5,919 bases of DNA from Gemmatimonadota bacterium (GTDB taxonomy: Bacteria > Gemmatimonadota > Gemmatimonadetes > Gemmatimonadales > GWC2-71-9). The first letter of the stretch is position 1; the number at the start of each line of letters is the position of its first letter. A program made the position numbers and the translations under genes. The stretch spans positions 1-5,919 of the forward strand of contig QHTP01000265.1 in the NCBI GenBank assembly GCA_003220855.1, in the 5' to 3' direction. Shown here in pieces: positions 5,707 through 5,919 of the stretch. The notes beneath the pieces were generated by a model, which did no database searches, had not been told where the DNA came from, and saw nothing but the letters and a program-made list of their open reading frames with translations.

Positions 5707-5779
5707 CGAGCAGTGGCGCAGCCGGTAGCGCACGTGGTTCGGGACCACGGGGCCGCGGGTTCGAATCCCGCCTGCTCGA
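5707..5779 (+). tRNA. tRNA-Pro (anticodon CGG)
   Basis: A 73-nt cloverleaf with every stem perfect: acceptor CGAGCAG (5707-5713) with CTGCTCG (5772-5778); T8-G9; D stem GCGC/GCGC with loop AGCCGGTA; anticodon stem CGTGG/CCACG with loop TTCGGGA (5738-5744), anticodon CGG; variable GGGCC; T stem GCGGG/CCCGC with loop TTCGAAT; discriminator A5779. The C1:G72 first pair and A73 are usual for bacterial proline tRNA. It reads CCG, expected to be a frequent codon in a GC-rich genome. CCA is not encoded (CTC follows). It begins 4 nt after tRNA-His and is the one fully canonical member of the array. Confidence 0.93.
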
Positions 5780-5783
5780 CTCA

Positions 5784-5856
5784 GTCTGGATAGGTCAGCC
5801 GGTAGAGCGGCGGCCCGAAGAGCCGCGCGTCCCAGGTTCGACTCCTGGTCCAGACA
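5784..5856 (+). tRNA. tRNA-Phe (anticodon GAA), with C33
   Basis: A 73-nt cloverleaf: acceptor GTCTGGA (5784-5790) with TCCAGAC (5849-5855), all 7 pairs; T8-A9; D stem GGTC/GAGC with a G:G mismatch at the second pair and loop AGCCGGTA; anticodon stem GCGGC/GCCGC with loop CCGAAGA (5815-5821), anticodon GAA; variable GCGTC; T stem CCAGG/CCTGG with loop TTCGACT; discriminator A5856. It carries C instead of T at position 33, as tRNA-His does, and G37 instead of the A37 usual for bacterial Phe. No CCA is encoded (TGA follows). It lies 4 nt after tRNA-Pro. The GAA anticodon makes Phe the natural identity; activity is uncertain. Confidence 0.85.
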
Positions 5857-5864
5857 TGACTGAT

Positions 5865-5919
5865 GCGCCTGTAGCTCAACCGGACGGAGTGCCGGGCTAC
5901 GGCGCGAGCCTCCGAAGCT
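5865..5919 (+). tRNA. tRNA-Arg(ACG)-like gene, cut by the window end and atypical
   Basis: The 5' half matches bacterial tRNA-Arg(ACG): acceptor 5' strand GCGCCTG (5865-5871), T8-A9, D stem GCTC/GAGT (one G:T) with loop AACCGGACG, G26, anticodon stem 5' strand CCGGG (5892-5896) and loop start CTACGG with T33 and ACG at 5899-5901. The expected 3' strand CCCGG does not follow. The nearest fit is CTCCG (5910-5914), with one mismatch and one wobble, which would leave a 13-nt loop instead of 7. The T-arm and acceptor 3' strand lie beyond the window. It is either a degenerate tRNA, one with a roughly 6-nt insertion in the anticodon loop, or affected by sequence error. It starts 8 nt after tRNA-Phe. 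Confidence 0.55.

Noticed and set aside
1..5919. Search by eye for CRISPR repeats, insertion sequences or integrase genes
   Set aside because: No regularly spaced repeats, transposase or recombinase motifs were seen. Mobility of the tRNA array cannot be shown from this window.

Overview
The window is GC-rich throughout (about two thirds G+C by eye, not computed). It reads as chromosomal DNA of a high-GC, free-living, Gram-negative-type bacterium: it encodes a lipobox lipoprotein and an SPFH protein, and reading frames end mostly in G or C. The gene style would fit Gemmatimonadota, Acidobacteriota or a relative, but nothing here fixes the phylum.

Layout. (1) Positions 3-2483, plus strand, hold a tight three-gene operon: the 3' part of an SPFH/prohibitin-family membrane protein, a cytidylate-kinase-like P-loop protein starting 1 nt after it, and a lipoprotein with two DTG aspartic-protease lobes and a C-terminal PDZ domain whose ATG overlaps the preceding stop. 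(2) Positions 2494-3714, minus strand, hold an MFS exporter of the MFS_3/EntS type. It is convergent with the operon, with only 10 nt between the stop codons and a 9-bp hairpin at the junction. (3) A 44-bp divergent spacer containing a small perfect hairpin separates the exporter from a plus-strand VWA-domain protein (3759-5057). (4) Positions 5058-5604 contain no convincing protein gene. They hold a strong intrinsic-terminator hairpin (5395-5436), other hairpins and a 14-bp inverted repeat. (5) From about 5605 to the window end runs a densely packed tRNA array: an orphan T-arm remnant, tRNA-His(GTG), tRNA-Pro(CGG), tRNA-Phe(GAA) and the start of a tRNA-Arg(ACG)-like gene, only 4 to 8 nt apart and none with an encoded CCA.

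The array is the most unusual part. tRNA-Pro is fully canonical, but its neighbours are not. His and Phe both carry C instead of the near-universal T at position 33. His also lacks G-1, has G at T-loop position 55 and has a C:C mismatch in the acceptor stem. Phe has a G:G mismatch in the D stem. The Arg-like gene has an anticodon arm that does not close normally. The array may be decaying, or may be a mobile-element or phage-type array under altered selection. The sequence alone does not decide. The protein genes are recognisable families. Their possible joint role (an SPFH scaffold with a secreted protease and a kinase-like protein) is inference from operon structure only.
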